64,000 bases of DNA from Flavisolibacter nicotianae (GTDB lineage: Bacteria > Bacteroidota > Bacteroidia > Chitinophagales > Chitinophagaceae). A program made the translations under genes and the position numbers. Position 1 is the stretch's first letter, and every line of letters starts with the position of its first letter. The notes below the pieces were generated by a model. The model was given only the letters and a program-made list of their open reading frames with translations. It made no database searches and was not told where the DNA came from. Shown piece after piece: positions 44,318-53,678 of the stretch. The stretch is from NCBI RefSeq assembly GCF_003628535.1, contig NZ_RBCI01000007.1, positions 1-64,000 on the forward strand. The letters run 5' to 3'.

Positions 44318-44533
44318 ATGGGAAACCATACGCTGAAACTGGAGGCGCCTTGGGCGGAAGTCCGGGAAATGCTGCTGGAAATTAACCCGGAACTGACAAA
44401 GGAAGATCTGGATTTGGAGGCTGATGGAGAAGACGCGATGTTAAATAGGCTTGCGCAAAAGCTGAACAAGGACGTGCCAGCAGTAAAAGCCTGGATTGAA
44501 AGCGTTTCACACAACCGGGGGCTTGCCTACTGA
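44318..44533 (+). CDS. CsbD-like small protein
   Basis: A 71-residue acidic protein. The pattern WAEVREMLLEINPELTKEDL followed by ED-AMLNRLAQKLNK resembles the CsbD-like stress proteins of Bacteroidota (helical pair, about 60-70 residues). The match is by pattern only, and a different helical family is possible. Such proteins are often induced by general stress. Confidence 0.65.
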   Translation: MGNHTLKLEAPWAEVREMLLEINPELTKEDLDLEADGEDAMLNRLAQKLNKDVPAVKAWIESVSHNRGLAY

Positions 44534-44780
44534 ACCTTTGGTCATTCATTACGAAAGAGATTTGAACGTACAATCGCCGGACTAGCGCTGATTGTATGCT
44601 TCTGTCATGTTTCCGGTCTTTGGAGCCACCTGCAGTTTGTACCGGTGGCATCTGCACCAGGCCTTCGTACCCCTTCTACCGTGAAGGGGTGGCAAATCTT
44701 CCGCGCTATTAAGAAACTATTAGCAAAAACCGGAAAATAAAACATCCCGGATTCCTTTAATAAGACAAAGCAGTTGCCGG

Positions 44781-45365
44781 ATGAAAAAATTGTCTCTTTG
44801 CCTCCTGTTCCTCTCGATTGCTCTCATTTCGTTTTCGTTTGCCACAAACCCGGCGCGGAAGTCGCCGACCAGGGCTCTAAGCCGGTCCCTGGATTTCCCG
44901 GTTGCAGGGAAGCGCAGCAATATCAAAGGTTTTTGGGGTGATAGTCGTGATGGTGGCCGGCGGCTGCACAAGGGCATCGACATTTATGCCCGGAAAGGAA
45001 CACCGGTCGTCGCAGTCTGTGACGGTGTTATTGTCAATAAGGACCACACCCCAATTGGCGGCAATACGCTTTGGCTGAAATCGGCAAGTCATCCGTGGAC
45101 GGCCTATTATGCTCATCTCGACAGGCAACTGGTGAGAGAAGGGCAGCACGTTCGCAAGGGCCAGGTGATCGGTACGGTTGGCAATACCGGCAATGCACGC
45201 CATATGCCTTCGCACCTTCATTTTGGGATTTCGCCAGGCAGTGGTTGGCTGAACCCGATGCCTTATGTCAAATACTCACCCAAGGTTACCGTTGCGAAAA
45301 TGCCGGCAAAGAAGAAGGCGGTGGCAAAAAACAGCCGTCGTGCAAAACGGCATAGCAGGCGATAG
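44781..45365 (+). CDS. M23 family metallopeptidase
   Basis: A 194-residue exported peptidoglycan endopeptidase. The signal peptide ends near FSFATNPA. The LytM-type zinc site has HKGIDIYA (first His and Asp) and HLHFGI (last His); GNTGNARHMPSHLHF is conserved. The C-terminal 30 residues are strongly basic (KKKAVAKNSRRAKRHSRR), which may bind the cell wall or membrane. Family members cut cross-linked peptides. The stop lies 5 bp from the stop of the convergent dCMP deaminase gene. Confidence 0.9.
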   Translation: MKKLSLCLLFLSIALISFSFATNPARKSPTRALSRSLDFPVAGKRSNIKGFWGDSRDGGRRLHKGIDIYARKGTPVVAVCDGVIVNKDHTPIGGNTLWLKSASHPWTAYYAHLDRQLVREGQHVRKGQVIGTVGNTGNARHMPSHLHFGISPGSGWLNPMPYVKYSPKVTVAKMPAKKKAVAKNSRRAKRHSRR

Positions 45366-45370
45366 GCAGC

Positions 45371-45868
45371 CTACACGCTTTTTTCATCAAACGAAAGCAC
45401 AATTCCATCCCGTTGTACATCCACCTTCCGGTAAACAATGCCTGCCGTATCGAGCAAACGCTTGCTGGCTACCGAAACGTCGGAACCATCGTATTTATCA
45501 CTCAGGAAAATGACTTCGTTGATACCCGACTGGATAATGGCCTTGCTGCATTCGTTGCATGGGAACAAAGCCGTGTAGATACGGCAGTCCGTCAGGTCCA
45601 TTCCAATATTGTTTAGGATTGCATTGAGTTCGGCGTGGCAGACATAGGGATATTTGGTCTGAAGAAAATCACCGTTTTTCTCCCATGGAAACGCCTCGTC
45701 CTGGCAACCCATCGGAAGCCCGTTGTAGCCGGCACCAACGATCTTGTTTTGACGGCTGACGATACAGGCGCCAACCTGTGTATTGGGGTCTTTGCTTCGC
45801 AGGCCACTTAACAGCGCCACCCCCATAAAATATTCGTCCCAGCTAATGTAATCGGTTCGTTTTCCCAT
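45371..45868 (-). CDS. dCMP deaminase-like zinc enzyme
   Basis: A 165-residue deaminase of the cytidine/deoxycytidylate family. The zinc site is CHAELNAIL (His and catalytic Glu) and PCNECSKAI (two Cys). SKDPNTQVGACIV and GYNGLP are typical for dCMP deaminase, which feeds dUMP to thymidylate synthesis. The start MGKRTDY at 45868 gives the family length. It is convergent with the M23 peptidase. Confidence 0.9.
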   Translation of the reverse strand: MGKRTDYISWDEYFMGVALLSGLRSKDPNTQVGACIVSRQNKIVGAGYNGLPMGCQDEAFPWEKNGDFLQTKYPYVCHAELNAILNNIGMDLTDCRIYTALFPCNECSKAIIQSGINEVIFLSDKYDGSDVSVASKRLLDTAGIVYRKVDVQRDGIVLSFDEKSV

Positions 45869-46180
45869 TGCAGGTAAGTTGAAAAAAAGATGAAGATATT
45901 TCAAAAGGCGTTTGCCGCGATTCACGGTGAACTAAAAATCTGCGCGGAAAGCAGGCTACTCATGTAACGACGCAGGAAAAATTAGTTGGCGATTTCCCCT
46001 TCCAATTTTTAATTTTAGGATACGGACCCTTTGTTAACGACCGTCACGGAAACTAAAGGCTGCAAACCGCCCACAAAATCAATACACGATCATTACCCTT
46101 GTGAAGCGTTCAGTTCCTTTCATCTGAAAAACCCTGACCAACCAGCATGTCTCTTATTCACTAACCATAAACAAACAATC

Positions 46181-46519
46181 ATGAAAAAGCTGATTCTCCT
46201 TTGCCTGTTCAGCCTGGGATTTTTGACGATGCAAGCCCAGGACAAAAACAAACACAAAGACAAGATGTCCAAAGACTGTGTCATGATGGAAGACGGGAAG
46301 ATGATGAGCATGATGGGTGGTAAGACCATGATGATGGACAAAGACATGACGATGAAAAACGGCACCATTGTCATGACAGATGGCACGGTGAAAATGAAAG
46401 ATGGCAAAACCATGATGCTAAAAAATGGTGACTGCGTGATGATGGATGGCACTGTGAAGCACATGGGCATGAAAAAAGGAATGAAAACCAAAAACAAAAT
46501 GAAAGATAAAACCAGCTGA
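46181..46519 (+). CDS. Met-rich secreted protein (DUF6799-like)
   Basis: A 112-residue protein with a signal peptide cut near MQAQ (residue 20). 24 of 112 residues are Met and Lys is also very frequent. The mature part repeats a unit of about 10-14 residues of the form CVMMEDGKMM, GGKTMMM, NGTIVMTDGTVKM, DGKTMMLKNGDCVMMDGTV. This looks like a tandem beta-hairpin domain of the DUF6799 kind. Met clusters with Cys could bind Cu(I) or Ag(I), but no function is known. It is closed by a hairpin terminator. Confidence 0.8.
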   Translation: MKKLILLCLFSLGFLTMQAQDKNKHKDKMSKDCVMMEDGKMMSMMGGKTMMMDKDMTMKNGTIVMTDGTVKMKDGKTMMLKNGDCVMMDGTVKHMGMKKGMKTKNKMKDKTS

Positions 46520-46539
46520 TCATTTGTTTTGGTTTGTTC

Positions 46540-46583
46540 AACCGGCGATCGTACTGGCCAAACGGTGGGGTTGCCGGTTTTTT
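46540..46583 (+). terminator. hairpin terminator of the Met-rich protein gene
   Basis: AACCGGC and GCCGGTT pair across a 26-nt loop, followed by TTTTTT. It lies 20 bp after the stop. Confidence 0.6.
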
Positions 46584-46765
46584 GCCCATAAAAATTCATG
46601 CGAAAAGTTTGAATCAAGGGCGTTAACCGGATGGGGAGATGTTTCACCAGGTCTAAAATTGAAGTGATCTGAGTCTCGAAAAAGACAATGGCCTACAATT
46701 TTCATGCAGGCCGTACGATTAGTTGACGACTGTGAATAACCTTTGAATTACTGTAAAAGCAGAAC

Positions 46766-46978
46766 CTACATTTTTCTTTCTTTTTCGTTGTCTGCCTCAT
46801 TTTTTGTTTGATCTGTTTCAAAGCTTTCGCCTGTTTTGTGCATCAAAGAGGAAACAGGGCCATCCATGTGTTCCTGTGGGTCTGTTGTATGAAGCGTTTC
46901 GGGGTCAGGATTCAATCCCTTGCTGTCCTCCCTGTTATCTAATCTATTTCTATTGATATTGTTTCTATCATTTGCCAT
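46766..46978 (-). CDS. small hydrophilic protein
   Basis: A 70-residue protein, very polar (Asn, Asp, Glu, Lys), with no hydrophobic core and so probably disordered. Similar small proteins are common in Chitinophagaceae genomes and remain unnamed. The ATG at 46978 is preceded by a good spacer. Family and role unknown. Confidence 0.5.
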   Translation of the reverse strand: MANDRNNINRNRLDNREDSKGLNPDPETLHTTDPQEHMDGPVSSLMHKTGESFETDQTKNEADNEKERKM

Positions 46979-47422
46979 AATCAAAAAGTTTAAAATACTT
47001 CATCAAATTACCGGCCACATTTCGAATGAATAACGATGCATACCCCGTTATGCGTTTCGAAAAATGAGTGTTCGTTTTATACAAAACTTTCTGCGGACTG
47101 CGAAATTGTTGGTCAATATGGCAGTAGGCTGCAACAAATACGAGTACTTTTTGAGTCGACGGCCAAGTCTATACACGACTGCTAACTGCCTTGCGGTGGG
47201 TGTCCGAACCATTCGGTTTCAATCAGTAGGAGCAGTTATACTGGTTGATGAAAAAGATCATGGACCAAACCGTTGAATATGAAAAAAAATTAGTCTTTAA
47301 ACAACCTGCGACCACTTTTCGACAGTTCATCTAACACATTCACTAATTCTTCCTTTTTTGCTTTTCAGCCGACAGAAGAAGCCTGAAATTTGACTTATCC
47401 ATCTATAAAATAGGATGAAGTC
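46979..47422. other. intergenic region
   Basis: About 440 bp. A 70-codon frame exists at 47064-47276 (plus), but its composition is not protein-like. No repeat or terminator is seen. It should hold the promoters of the divergent neighbours. Confidence 0.5.
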
Positions 47423-48004
47423 ATGCGCCATCTTCTCATTTTTACAGTGGCTACGCTGCTGCTGACGGCCTGCCACAAACAACCGGAACGGCCATCTCCG
47501 GTTAACCAGCACCCGCAAATGCATTACCTCGACTTAGGCAATGCAGAAGTCAAATATCTGCAGGGCAAAGGATTCGACATCAATGGCGATGGAAAAACTG
47601 ATTTTTGGTTCCATGTGCAACTGGTTGGTGACCCGTTGTTGCAACGCGATCGTTTGCAATTCATTGCCAGTTCTACCATCCACAGCAATTTGCTGAATGA
47701 CCCGGACGACCACTCGCCGGTGCTGAACAGGATGGACCCAATTTCTCCAATTATGGTCGGTTACGACTGGTGGGAGATTTCCGCTATTGTCCTCACAGAA
47801 AAAATCATGATGATTGCAGGAAGTTACTGGGAGGGAGCCTGGAAGAATGCAGTTCATAAATATCTTCCCATACAACTCGAGACGCAAGGTAAAAATTACC
47901 AAGGGTGGGTCGAGCTTACGTTTGATATGGATAAAGAAAAACTAATTCTCCATCGTGCAGCCCTTTGTACCGAAGCAGAAAAAGAGGTGAAAGCAGGATA
48001 CTGA
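47423..48004 (+). CDS. lipoprotein, hypothetical
   Basis: A 193-residue exported protein with a lipobox TLLLTAC (Cys17). Residues about 50-62 read DINGDGKTDFWF, a Ca2+-binding EF-hand-like/FG-GAP-type loop. The rest is beta-rich (KYLPIQLETQGKNYQGWVELTF). It likely sits in the outer membrane facing the periplasm. No family is named. Confidence 0.7.
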   Translation: MRHLLIFTVATLLLTACHKQPERPSPVNQHPQMHYLDLGNAEVKYLQGKGFDINGDGKTDFWFHVQLVGDPLLQRDRLQFIASSTIHSNLLNDPDDHSPVLNRMDPISPIMVGYDWWEISAIVLTEKIMMIAGSYWEGAWKNAVHKYLPIQLETQGKNYQGWVELTFDMDKEKLILHRAALCTEAEKEVKAGY

Positions 48005-48166
48005 TCCGCTTCCTGCCTGCAAGCCGATCACGATTGTGATTTTATATGCCAAAAAATAACCGGTAACTAACAGTGAGGCGAAACAGTTTTTACCCGAATT
48101 TCCATGCCCGAATCCGCAAAAAATGCGGATATTTAGTGCATTCGAATCAACCGGTTACATGTGCAA

Positions 48167-48706
48167 ATGAACGATCTACAACAGGAAGAAATGGCCTCAC
48201 ACTTTCGTCAACTGGATGAAATTGTAGAAAAAGCGGAGAGTCATGCTTTACAGATGCATAAAGATGGCGAAAAACAAAGCGAGATGCTTGCCTGCCTTAT
48301 AAATGCCGGTGAAGAAATTGCTGGTGACGGCGCTGTCTGTTCGATCCTCCTGCTCGACAATCGAGGTTTGCTGCGAAACGGTAGCTCGCCCAAACTTCCC
48401 ACGGATTACCTAACGGCTATCGACGGGTTAAAACCAAATCCTTTTCTCGGCACCTGCGCGTCGGCAGCAGCGACCGGTATGCTTGTGATTACAAAGGATT
48501 TTAAATCGGACGATAAATGGGCCGAATTACGACACTTACCACTGTCCCTGGGTTTTGCCGGTGCCTGGAGCATGCCCATCAAAACAAGTGAAGGTAAGGT
48601 ATTGGGTACCTTTGGCACTTACTTCAAAGAACAGCGGGAACCTACAAATGCAGAAATGGCGGCAGTGAAACACCTGGCAGATTTCGCAGCACAACTGCTC
48701 GTTTAA
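48167..48706 (+). CDS. GAF-domain protein
   Basis: A 179-residue cytoplasmic protein. After an N-terminal helix (residues 1-45) comes a GAF domain: CSILLLDNRGLLRNGSSPKLP, GTCASAAATG, DKWAELRHLPLSLGFAGAWSMPI and KVLGTFGTYF. GAF domains bind small molecules, and this type is usually part of a sensor kinase; here it stands alone. It may act as a partner of a separate kinase or enzyme. ATG 48167 is preferred over a GTG two codons upstream. Confidence 0.85.
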   Translation: MNDLQQEEMASHFRQLDEIVEKAESHALQMHKDGEKQSEMLACLINAGEEIAGDGAVCSILLLDNRGLLRNGSSPKLPTDYLTAIDGLKPNPFLGTCASAAATGMLVITKDFKSDDKWAELRHLPLSLGFAGAWSMPIKTSEGKVLGTFGTYFKEQREPTNAEMAAVKHLADFAAQLLV

Positions 48707-48910
48707 TTCCTTTTTGCACTTCTTTTCCATTTTTTACGGATCCTCTTAAACATGGCACCAACATTCAGCCAAAACTTAAAGACGGTTATGGATAGACGCT
48801 TTAATCAAAGCCATATCGTCTGCCTCTATTCTTTGAAACCGGCGCTAAATAAACTTGCCAATTTTTCAGCCCTCAACGAGAACTGAAACGTCGACTTGCA
48901 ATTATTGTCG

Positions 48911-48918
48911 TAACTTTT
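48911..48918 (+). promoter_or_regulatory. putative -7 box
   Basis: TAACTTTT, one base from TAnnTTTG, about 54 bp before the coiled-coil protein start. Weak evidence. Confidence 0.3.
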
Positions 48919-48971
48919 CCCAACCGGCAACGGGCCTACGGGATTTTCGTCAACGCATAAAAAAAGATACC

Positions 48972-49247
48972 ATGGACAATACTGAAAAGCTGGCCATTAT
49001 GAACAAGATTCTGCGTGAGTTGGAAGATATCCAAAACAGCAGTACGGCTTTGTTGAAGAAAGTGGCGCAGGCAGAAACGGAAAATATGAACCTGGCCAAT
49101 AAACTGCTCGAAGACAAATTGCCTGATCTTCACGAAAAGATCGATGCAATGGTAACAGAAAGCACGTCTCTGATCAGCGAGTTTACATCTGTACGGGATA
49201 AGTTTTATTCCGACAACAACCTGGGCGAGGTGCCCGAAGGTGCCTGA
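48972..49247 (+). CDS. small coiled-coil protein
   Basis: A 91-residue protein that is almost entirely alpha-helical: MNKILRELEDIQNSSTALLKK and a second helix LANKLLEDKLPDLHEKID, with heptad-like Leu/Ile spacing. No signal peptide. It may multimerise or bind a partner. Its family is not recognised. Confidence 0.65.
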   Translation: MDNTEKLAIMNKILRELEDIQNSSTALLKKVAQAETENMNLANKLLEDKLPDLHEKIDAMVTESTSLISEFTSVRDKFYSDNNLGEVPEGA

Positions 49248-49511
49248 TCGTTTGGTTCCCACTGGAACCTACTCATTCGCCGGTGAGGTGGTCCATCGGC
49301 AATGCAAAAACAGGCCACCGGTTTATGGGAATACGTTTTCCCATTCAACTTATTTCACCAAAACACACGTCGCGATAAAAACATGCGCCGGTGGCTGCGA
49401 TTTTTTTTTCAATAATTCAACGAGCGACAGGACAAATACAGTGCTTTTCCCACGACGAAACAGGTTTCCGGAACCTGCCATTGCCTGTGAACAAATCTTT
49501 ACATTTCCCCA

Positions 49512-50423
49512 ATGGCGCAAGACACCCAAGCGATTTTAGAAGAGTTATGGCGAAACTCCCTGCAGCAAAAAACGGTTGAAAGCAGCAAGTGGAGCGAGCT
49601 GTTACAGATCATAAACAAGCAGGGAAAGGGCTTGGAAGAAACGCTTCGTTTTCTTTACGGCGAAAGGCCGTCTCTGGAGGCGTTTTTGGCGTGGATGGTT
49701 GCTGAAAATTCTGTGGTGCAAACAGATACGCACGAAGTAAATGCACTGGATGAAAACGAACTTGCCTTTTTTCACGAACATGGCTACGTCGTTTTACGTG
49801 ATGCCGTGCCTCCTGAACAATGCCGCGATGCAATTGCGGCCATTCTTTACCACCTGGGTGCTCGCCTGGACGCCCCTTCCAGTTGGTACAATGAACAGGA
49901 AGACCTGCGTGGCCTGATGGTAACATTTTACCATCACACTGCACTGCAGGCGAACCGGAAAGCGGCCCGCATCCGGAAGGCTTTTGACCAGTTGTACGGG
50001 CAGGCGCCGATTCATCTTGTGGTCGACAAGGTTAGTTTCAACCCGCCGGAAACGGCGACATTTCGTTTTAAGGGAAGTCCATTGCATTGGGATGTCAGTC
50101 TATCACTTCCCATTCCATTCAAGCTCCAGGGATTGCTTTATCTGAATGATGTGGATGAAAAAATGGGTGCGTTTCATTGCGTACCGGGATTTCATCACCA
50201 GGTCGAATCATGGTTACGGAAATTGCCGCCAGGTGTCAATCCCCGTGACGAAGCGGTAAAAACCTTGCAGCCTGTTCCGGTGACGGGAAATGCCGGAGAC
50301 CTGGTGATCTGGCACCAGGCCCTCCCACATTGTGCGACAGCCAATCACGGGACGGTCCCCCGCTTTGTTCAATACATAACCTACGATCCGGACAACTATG
50401 TAGCGCAGCCGGTCTGGATTTGA
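49512..50423 (+). CDS. phytanoyl-CoA dioxygenase (PhyH) family protein
   Basis: A 303-residue Fe(II)/2-oxoglutarate oxygenase. After a helical N-terminal extension (about 80 residues) the PhyH domain starts at LAFFHEHGYVVLRDAV. Iron ligands are the His and Asp of LHWDVSLSL, with the third His in LPHCATANHG; the downstream Arg in VPRFVQY binds 2-oxoglutarate. GAFHCVPGFHH is typical. The family hydroxylates diverse small molecules including lipids and natural products. Single gene. Confidence 0.88.
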   Translation: MAQDTQAILEELWRNSLQQKTVESSKWSELLQIINKQGKGLEETLRFLYGERPSLEAFLAWMVAENSVVQTDTHEVNALDENELAFFHEHGYVVLRDAVPPEQCRDAIAAILYHLGARLDAPSSWYNEQEDLRGLMVTFYHHTALQANRKAARIRKAFDQLYGQAPIHLVVDKVSFNPPETATFRFKGSPLHWDVSLSLPIPFKLQGLLYLNDVDEKMGAFHCVPGFHHQVESWLRKLPPGVNPRDEAVKTLQPVPVTGNAGDLVIWHQALPHCATANHGTVPRFVQYITYDPDNYVAQPVWI

Positions 50424-50514
50424 GCCATTGTTTACTTAATGGCTTTTCGCGCAAATTCAAAAAGCAACCGGTTATCCAGCTTTGCTGGACGTCAGCCGCA
50501 ACATTTGTCTTCGA

Positions 50515-51114
50515 TCAGGGGCGGGGAAACAAAATATTCTTGAACGCCACTGCGGCATGGTGGACCTGCACCAGCCAGTCTTCTGCAGCTGCGCCGTCGG
50601 CACCGTCTGAAATATATTTGAGGCAGAGAAAGGGAATTTGTTCTTTCTGGGCAACGTAGGCAAAGGAATAAGCTTCCATATCGACAACGGTATAGTCGGT
50701 GGAGAGGTGGTTCATTTCGAAATTGTCGCCTGTGCCGCAAATACCCGGCGGCAAGCCCTCGATTGTGATGCCGTATTCCAAAACCGGTTCCATTCCCGAA
50801 AACGGCGTTTCGTAGGCTTGAAAGCCAAGTCCCCTTGCATCCATGTCCCGCTGGATAAACTGTGTACAACAAACAACCTCACCGCGTTTAAACCGGTTAC
50901 TTCCCGCCGATCCCAGGTTGATAAGGAGTTTGGGCCTGTGCTGCTGAACGGCTTTTGTCAGTTCATAGGCCGCTGCCACCTTTCCCGAACCGGTTACTAC
51001 CTTGTTGACATCTTCGAACTCGCCGGCGGCTTCAATGCCAAGCGCAAACACAAACAGGGCGTCCCGGTGGAGATCCAAATGATGAAGAGACGAATCGGAA
51101 AAATGTAATGGCAT
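50515..51114 (-). CDS. nucleoside phosphorylase/MTA-SAH nucleosidase-like
   Basis: A 199-residue protein of the PNP/UDP phosphorylase superfamily. ALGIEAAGEF, VTGSGKVAAAYEL, INLGSAGSN, VVDMEAYSFAYVA (the nucleoside-binding Met-Glu) and LKYISDGADG (catalytic Asp) are all present. Methylthioadenosine/S-adenosylhomocysteine nucleosidase is the nearest role and would recycle SAM by-products. It is somewhat short for that family (about 230), so another nucleoside is possible. Confidence 0.82.
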   Translation of the reverse strand: MPLHFSDSSLHHLDLHRDALFVFALGIEAAGEFEDVNKVVTGSGKVAAAYELTKAVQQHRPKLLINLGSAGSNRFKRGEVVCCTQFIQRDMDARGLGFQAYETPFSGMEPVLEYGITIEGLPPGICGTGDNFEMNHLSTDYTVVDMEAYSFAYVAQKEQIPFLCLKYISDGADGAAAEDWLVQVHHAAVAFKNILFPRP

Positions 51115-51282
51115 GCTGCAAACCTAAACAACCCCGTTTGTACGGCAAAGCCTTTCTGACCTTTTGAATTTAGCGACAAAAGACAGGGTCGGTCTGCCGA
51201 AAATGACTGCAAAAAATTCCACAGCAATGACAATTGCCGGAGGATCACCAATTTTTTATTTTGGTGCGGTAATCATCCTGTA

Positions 51283-51975
51283 ATGAAAGCAGCCAAAACA
51301 TGTTTCGGGGTTTATTTCCTTTTTGTCCTCCTTGACCAGTTTTTCATTTGGACTCAAATGGAAGAATTGCGATGGCTCGCAAAGCCGTTACTCATGCCGT
51401 TGCTATTGCTGGCGATATTTTCCTATAATAAACCTCCAACAGTCCGGCCGGTTGTTTTCATTCTTGCAGCGCTGTTTTTTTCGTGGTGCGGTGATATGCT
51501 GTTGCAGGCGAAAGGATTTTTCATTCCCGGCCTTTCGGCCTTCCTGCTTGCACATGTTTCCTATGTCTTTTATTTTTTACAGGTTGGCAAGGAGAAGAAA
51601 GGCTTGCTACATGTGCAACCATTGGTGGCGATACCAGTGCTTTTGTATATTTTGTTGTTGCTGGCTTTTCTCATTCCACATCTGGGCGAATTGACAGCGC
51701 CGGTCATTTTTTATAGCCTGGCCATCGGTACCATGTTGCTGCTGGCCGTCAATACCCGCCGGCAAATTTCACCCGCTGTCTCTGCTTACTTCATGGCATG
51801 AGCCTTTCTTTTTGTGCTTTCAGATTCCGTCCTGGCCATCAATCTTTTCGTGCTGAAGCTCTGGCAACTCGGTTCAATGGTAATGGCGACCTACGCCGCG
51901 GCGCAATACCTCATTGTAAGAGGGGCCTTGCGGTACGAAGAAACCCGGGCTTTGTCCCGCGAAAGTCGACCATAG
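51283..51975 (+). pseudogene. YhhN-family membrane protein, broken by in-frame TGA
   Basis: The frame gives 172 residues of a YhhN/TMEM86-like protein with membrane helices and FFSWCGDMLLQAKGFFIPG, and meets TGA at 51799-51801 in YFMA-stop. The same frame then continues without a stop as AFLFVLSDSVLAINLFVLKL and AQYLIVRGALRYEE to TAG at 51973. FVLSDSVLAIN is the conserved end motif of the family. The usual residue at the stop is Gly, so GGA to TGA explains it. Full length would be 230 residues, the family norm. YhhN relatives are lysoplasmalogenases. The 5' part alone would lack two helices. Confidence 0.78.
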
Positions 51976-52009
51976 GTGGGTGCGGCACATTTATCGCTGT
52001 GGTTTTTTC

Positions 52010-53017
52010 ATGGATGTCAAAACGAACAGGGAAATCAACAAGGAATACAGGGAAGTTAAGGCAGAGGGCCCGCACAAAGCCTGGATCATCACCTACATCA
52101 TTTTCGGTTTGGTTTGTATCGCCACCTATTTTCTTCTTCGTTTTCATGTATTTGATCTCTTCGGAACCTATCGTACAATTTTGCAGCGACTGGCGTTGGC
52201 CGGCTCTGCAATCGCCATTGTGCTGATTGTTGCGCGGAGCATCGAAGCCGTCGTTGCAAAAAGAGCCCACACAAAAAAAGCGGAATACAATATCATCCGT
52301 CTTGTTCGCCTGCTAAGCATCCTGCTGGCCGCGTTTATCGTGGTTACGTTTCTTTTTTCGAAATGGTACACCGCGGCCGTTTCCCTAGGACTTGTTTCGC
52401 TGATCCTCGGCTTTGCCCTGCAAACACCTATTTCATCGCTTATTGGCTGGTTCTATATCATTATCCGGACTCCTTACCGGATTGGTGATCGCATACAGGT
52501 TGGTCAATTCACCGGCGACGTGGTGGAAATCGGTTATCTCGACACCACCCTTTGGGAATTCCACGGCGATTATCTTTCCAACGATGTGCCCAGCGGCCGG
52601 CTGATTCGCTTTCCCAACACGCTTGTACTGCAATCGGAAGTATACAATTATTCCTGGCGAAAATTTCCTTTCATCTGGAACGAGATCCCGTTTCACATCG
52701 CCTACGAAAGCGATTTTGCCTACGTAGAACAGACCATTAAAGAAGTGGCCAAACGGGAACTGGGCGACAATATGAAAGAAGCCATCAGTAAATTCAAAGA
52801 ACTGGTGGAGCAAACACCGGTGGATGAACTGGAGATTAAGGAATATCCTTTCGTCGCATTCCGTACCAACGCCAATACCTGGATTGAAGTGGTCGTGACC
52901 TATTTGGTGCCTCCCAAGAAAGCAATGAGCCTTCGCAACCGCCTGGTCAAAGCGATCGTACACGAACTGTTGAAGGAGCCGGGAAAGGTAATGTTCCCCA
53001 ACAGCAATGCACGGTGA
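52010..53017 (+). CDS. small-conductance mechanosensitive channel (MscS)
   Basis: A 335-residue inner-membrane channel. Four hydrophobic segments lie in residues 25-160. The pore helix is GFALQTPISSLIGWFYIIIRTPYRIGDRI (seen as GFALQTPISSLIGW then RTPYRIGDRI), followed by the beta domain GDVVEIGYLDTTLWEF with IRFPNTLVL. The C-terminal alpha/beta part ends at PGKVMFPNSNAR. Such channels release solutes during osmotic downshock. The start at 52010 (MDVKTNRE) is preferred over 51980 because the extra residues are unlike the family. Confidence 0.9.
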   Translation: MDVKTNREINKEYREVKAEGPHKAWIITYIIFGLVCIATYFLLRFHVFDLFGTYRTILQRLALAGSAIAIVLIVARSIEAVVAKRAHTKKAEYNIIRLVRLLSILLAAFIVVTFLFSKWYTAAVSLGLVSLILGFALQTPISSLIGWFYIIIRTPYRIGDRIQVGQFTGDVVEIGYLDTTLWEFHGDYLSNDVPSGRLIRFPNTLVLQSEVYNYSWRKFPFIWNEIPFHIAYESDFAYVEQTIKEVAKRELGDNMKEAISKFKELVEQTPVDELEIKEYPFVAFRTNANTWIEVVVTYLVPPKKAMSLRNRLVKAIVHELLKEPGKVMFPNSNAR

Positions 53018-53120
53018 AAAAATAGTTTTTGTACAATAAAGAAACCTGGCAATTCAGAACCATGAAAGAGTTTTAACATCACGAAAACGTGTAGACTGCG
53101 TTTGGCAGCGCAACCGCCAG

Positions 53121-53128
53121 TACCTTTG
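53121..53128 (+). promoter_or_regulatory. putative promoter (TTTG ... TAnnTTTG)
   Basis: TACCTTTG with a TTTG 16 bp upstream (53101-53104) resembles the Bacteroidota promoter pair, though the spacing is a little short. The downstream gene, a 63-residue protein, starts 106 bp later. Confidence 0.5.
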
Positions 53129-53234
53129 CACCCCTGTTTGAAAAATTCAGTATCCGGACAAGTGTTCAAACAGGTGATACAATCTTTCTCAGATGGTCCG
53201 CACGACTGCATTTGACGAACCTGAACTTTTTTAC

Positions 53235-53426
53235 ATGAACAACTCGTTACAAACAACGCAGAACGACTTAAGTACTACAGACATTAAAACAGAAAACGGA
53301 AAAAACCTGGAGCAGGCAACACAAGAACAGGGTACAGCGACATACCGGTTCGGATTGATGGACCTTTGGAGCATTCGCAGAAACAGCCGCAAGTTTCGTA
53401 TCCACAACAGAATTCCCCGGCTCTAG
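53235..53426 (+). CDS. small basic-tailed hypothetical protein
   Basis: A 63-residue protein. The first 45 residues are Thr/Asn/Gln-rich and probably disordered. The end reads FGLMDLWSIRRNSRKFRIHNR, a compact basic segment with an Asp-Leu-Trp motif. I recall similar short Chitinophagaceae proteins with a C-terminal DLW-RRxxR segment, but their role is unknown. A putative promoter lies upstream. Confidence 0.5.
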   Translation: MNNSLQTTQNDLSTTDIKTENGKNLEQATQEQGTATYRFGLMDLWSIRRNSRKFRIHNRIPRL

Positions 53427-53678
53427 CACGAAGCAACTCTACCTTCCTCATTTTATTGAACACCGGCTACGGAGAGTTAAAATTTTCCTTTGCCTTCGAT
53501 TTTACTCGCCGCACGTCTGCAGTTTCCTTTGATTGGTTTTGTAGTCGATGAAGATGGTCTGCTCGTGTCCAGGCACAAGCACAAATCCTATACAATTAAT
53601 TGTGCAAGGCGATCAGCAAGTAAGCAGAATGGCAATTACGGGCCAGGTGTTCTTCGTGCGAAATCACGGTAATCGGTC

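Noticed and set aside
51799-51801. Selenocysteine or recoded TGA in the YhhN gene
   Set aside because: YhhN proteins have no selenocysteine members that I know of, no hairpin is seen behind the codon, and TGA is an ordinary stop in the window.
53366-53672. Overlapping 60-codon frames near the small protein at 53235
   Set aside because: They overlap each other in different frames and lack a protein-like composition.
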